15,253 nucleotides of DNA. Source: Bacteroidales bacterium UBA1410 (GTDB taxonomy: Bacteria; Bacteroidota; Bacteroidia; Bacteroidales; Dysgonomonadaceae). This document shows positions 13,851 through 15,253 of the stretch, in pieces. A model generated the notes under the pieces. The model saw nothing but the letters and a program-made list of their open reading frames with translations. It was not told the DNA's origin and ran no database searches. How positions within the stretch are numbered: position 1 is the stretch's first letter; each line of letters begins with the position of its first letter. The stretch is from NCBI GenBank assembly GCA_002305015.1, contig DBPW01000041.1:1-15253 (forward strand). The letters are read 5' to 3'. Both the position numbers and the translations under genes were made by a program.

Positions 13851-14795
13851 TCAATTTTCCCATCGGATTGTATAATTTCCTGTCGGAGCGAATTCAACCC
13901 ACTTTCCGTTTATTACTTTTTCTTGTTTAGTTCTATTATTTTCTAAATATAAAGAATACGAAACTCTCCGTTTTCTATATTGAATTTCGACCGAGAATCT
14001 TGATTTACCCGAGGGGATTGTCACTGTTTCCATTTGTTTGCTGTACTCGCTTTCACTTTTTATTGAAGCATTAGTATAGAGGGTCTTCTCTCCATTAAAG
14101 TATAATTCGCCATTCCAAATGCCAGATGGAATTTCAACCAAAACGGAATCCGATTCTGTCCATACAAATGCATCTTTTTCAGCACTTTCAAAATATGAGG
14201 TTTTAACAATATCAATCCCTTGGAGAGGGGCAAATGAAAATTCCTGTGGGGATTGAACATTAAATGAAAAAGAGGTGCTTTGCTTTATAAAGATTGAGTC
14301 ACCATCATTTTCATCTATTTTATATTCAATTTTCTTAAAAGCATAACCATTTGATTTTTTTTGATTTACTTGAATTTCTTTTGACTCCTTTTCCGATTCA
14401 AGTATAATGATGAAGTTGAAATCTTCGCCAGTACTGTTTTCCTTGACAATGATTTTAAGTGATGTATATGAATTACGAATGATACTGAATCCCTTATCTG
14501 TCCATATCGCATCCATTCTCCCCAAACTGTCTAATTTCAGAGTGTAATTTTCCCGAATCGGGGAGCCATCTAACGAATAGCTGTTGCCCGAGATATTCAC
14601 ATTGCCACTTTGATTGATTATTCTGGCAATTTTCCAGTCTGGATAGGTAAATGAGATTTCTATTTCTCCACCTTCTCCCTCCATTTCAATCAGCGATGTT
14701 GAAGGGTCAATAAGGTTAAATTCATTGTCATGATCGTCACAAGAATAAAAATAGAAAGAAATCAAAATTATCAGGAAAATATTTCCGTATCTCAT
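13851..14795 (-). CDS. Lipoprotein of unknown function
   Basis: From the ATG at 14795 (codon 19 of the open frame) this is 314 residues. The signal MRYGNIFLIILISFYFYSC puts the lipid-bearing cysteine at residue 19, followed by DDHDNE. That acidic run resembles a surface-export signal for Bacteroidota lipoproteins. The mature protein is beta-rich. The first domain (about residues 27-125) starts with SLIEMEGEGGEIEISFTYPDWK, which resembles the opening of BACON-type domains. The second half (about 140-314) has alternating short strands and no motif I know. No SusC/SusD pair is adjacent. The frame is open up to 14849, with other ATGs at 14831 and 14849, but these extend the protein with residues unlike a signal. 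Confidence 0.75.
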   Translation of the reverse strand: MRYGNIFLIILISFYFYSCDDHDNEFNLIDPSTSLIEMEGEGGEIEISFTYPDWKIARIINQSGNVNISGNSYSLDGSPIRENYTLKLDSLGRMDAIWTDKGFSIIRNSYTSLKIIVKENSTGEDFNFIIILESEKESKEIQVNQKKSNGYAFKKIEYKIDENDGDSIFIKQSTSFSFNVQSPQEFSFAPLQGIDIVKTSYFESAEKDAFVWTESDSVLVEIPSGIWNGELYFNGEKTLYTNASIKSESEYSKQMETVTIPSGKSRFSVEIQYRKRRVSYSLYLENNRTKQEKVINGKWVEFAPTGNYTIRWEN

Positions 14796-14849
14796 TTTTT
14801 GTATATTTAAATTTATCGCAATCTTACTCATTTTTGTATTTATTTTCAC

Positions 14850-15210
14850 AATGAATACCCACTCGTTTTACGGTACTACCCATTTTGGATGTATATTGGA
14901 TGTATATATGTAGTTGGCATGACATATGTACAACAAAATTTTTTACATATCGTCAAATGGCGATATTTTCTGCAAACTTATATAAAAATTTCAATAATGA
15001 GTCCCCGCCAAAAAACTATTTTTCAAAAGTGCGAAAAATTGAGATAATTCGGTTGGGAGAAGATTCAAAATTTGTTCTTTAATGTGATTACGTTATTTTT
15101 GATATTTATCCCTATTATCCATTCCTTTCGTCTCGAATAGCTATAAGAAAAATGCAGGGACTTTTCGGAGTGGACTCATAGCTATATTTTTATTTTTGAT
15201 ACTTGAACAA
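14850..15210. other. Right intergenic region with short repeats
   Basis: No credible gene is seen; a 65-codon plus-strand ORF (14885-15082) has no recognisable features. An 11-nt unit, TTGGATGTATA, is repeated in tandem at 14885-14906. Bases 14939-14964 match 116-141 at 23 of 26 positions. Upstream of the lipoprotein gene the minus strand (about 14829-14880) resembles the two IS3-like ends weakly (GGTAGT, CATTGT, A-run, ATGAGTAA). Confidence 0.4.
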
Positions 15211-15246
15211 GGGGCTGTCTCAAAAGTAAGGACAGCCTCTTTTTTT
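15211..15246 (+). terminator. Intrinsic terminator-like hairpin
   Basis: GGGGCTGTC (15211-15219) pairs with GACAGCCTC (15231-15239), with one G-U pair, across an 11-nt loop, followed by seven Ts. This is a strong Rho-independent terminator shape on the plus strand. No plus-strand gene that it could serve is visible in the last 1.5 kb. The words GGCTGTCTCAAAAGT resemble ends of some insertion sequences, so it may instead be an element terminus continuing past the window. Confidence 0.65.
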
Positions 15247-15253
15247 ATTGGAT

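Noticed and set aside
14885..15082. 65-codon plus-strand ORF in the right intergenic region
   Set aside because: Its composition is low in complexity, its start lies inside a tandem repeat, and no motif is visible.
1..15253. tRNA, rRNA, riboswitch or CRISPR array
   Set aside because: I saw no cloverleaf with a TTCRA-type arm, no rRNA-like conserved blocks, no recognisable aptamer and no regular repeat-spacer pattern on either strand.

Overview
The window looks like a piece of a Bacteroidota (Bacteroidales-type) chromosome. The DNA is AT-rich, starts lack clear Shine-Dalgarno sequences, several genes are preceded by the Bacteroidota promoter form TTTG-N19-22-TAnnTTTG, and there are three large lipoproteins whose lipobox cysteine is followed by acidic residues. 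One lipoprotein is NigD-like, a family largely confined to this phylum. This is an inference from sequence features, not a database match.

Left part (1-4290): a small DUF2975-type membrane protein, a class II Fic enzyme (DUF4172 + Fic core + winged helix) with a possible autoregulatory operator, and an AlkD-like DNA glycosylase preceded by a possible coupled 33-aa ORF, all on the minus strand. A plus-strand NigD-like lipoprotein with its own promoter follows.

Middle (4330-7640): a compact minus-strand restriction-modification cassette in the order controller (C) - methyltransferase (M) - TdeIII-type endonuclease (R). C overlaps M, and R follows M by 80 nt. One promoter precedes C, and half-sites of an inverted repeat sit on its -33 and -7 boxes. 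This fits C-protein feedback that delays restriction until the host is methylated. Below R lie a possible terminator and a degraded stretch that may be the C-terminus of an IS66-type transposase.

Right part (7676-15253): a repeat-domain lipoprotein, a gene-poor stretch carrying a 38-bp relic of an alkD-like gene, and a SWIM zinc-finger protein. Next come a dead IS3-type orfA and a secreted HGGG/GHSAGG esterase whose first codons are homologous to that orfA. A translationally coupled DUF5808 protein + secreted alpha/beta hydrolase pair and a third lipoprotein follow, and the window ends with a strong plus-strand hairpin terminator.

The most interesting signals are the esterase signal peptide apparently built from a transposase start, the very compact promoter/operator of the R-M controller, the AlkD relic and the Fic operator. 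I found no tRNA, rRNA or CRISPR array. I do not see a wholly new multi-gene defence system; the R-M cassette is a recognisable type II system with some unusual details.
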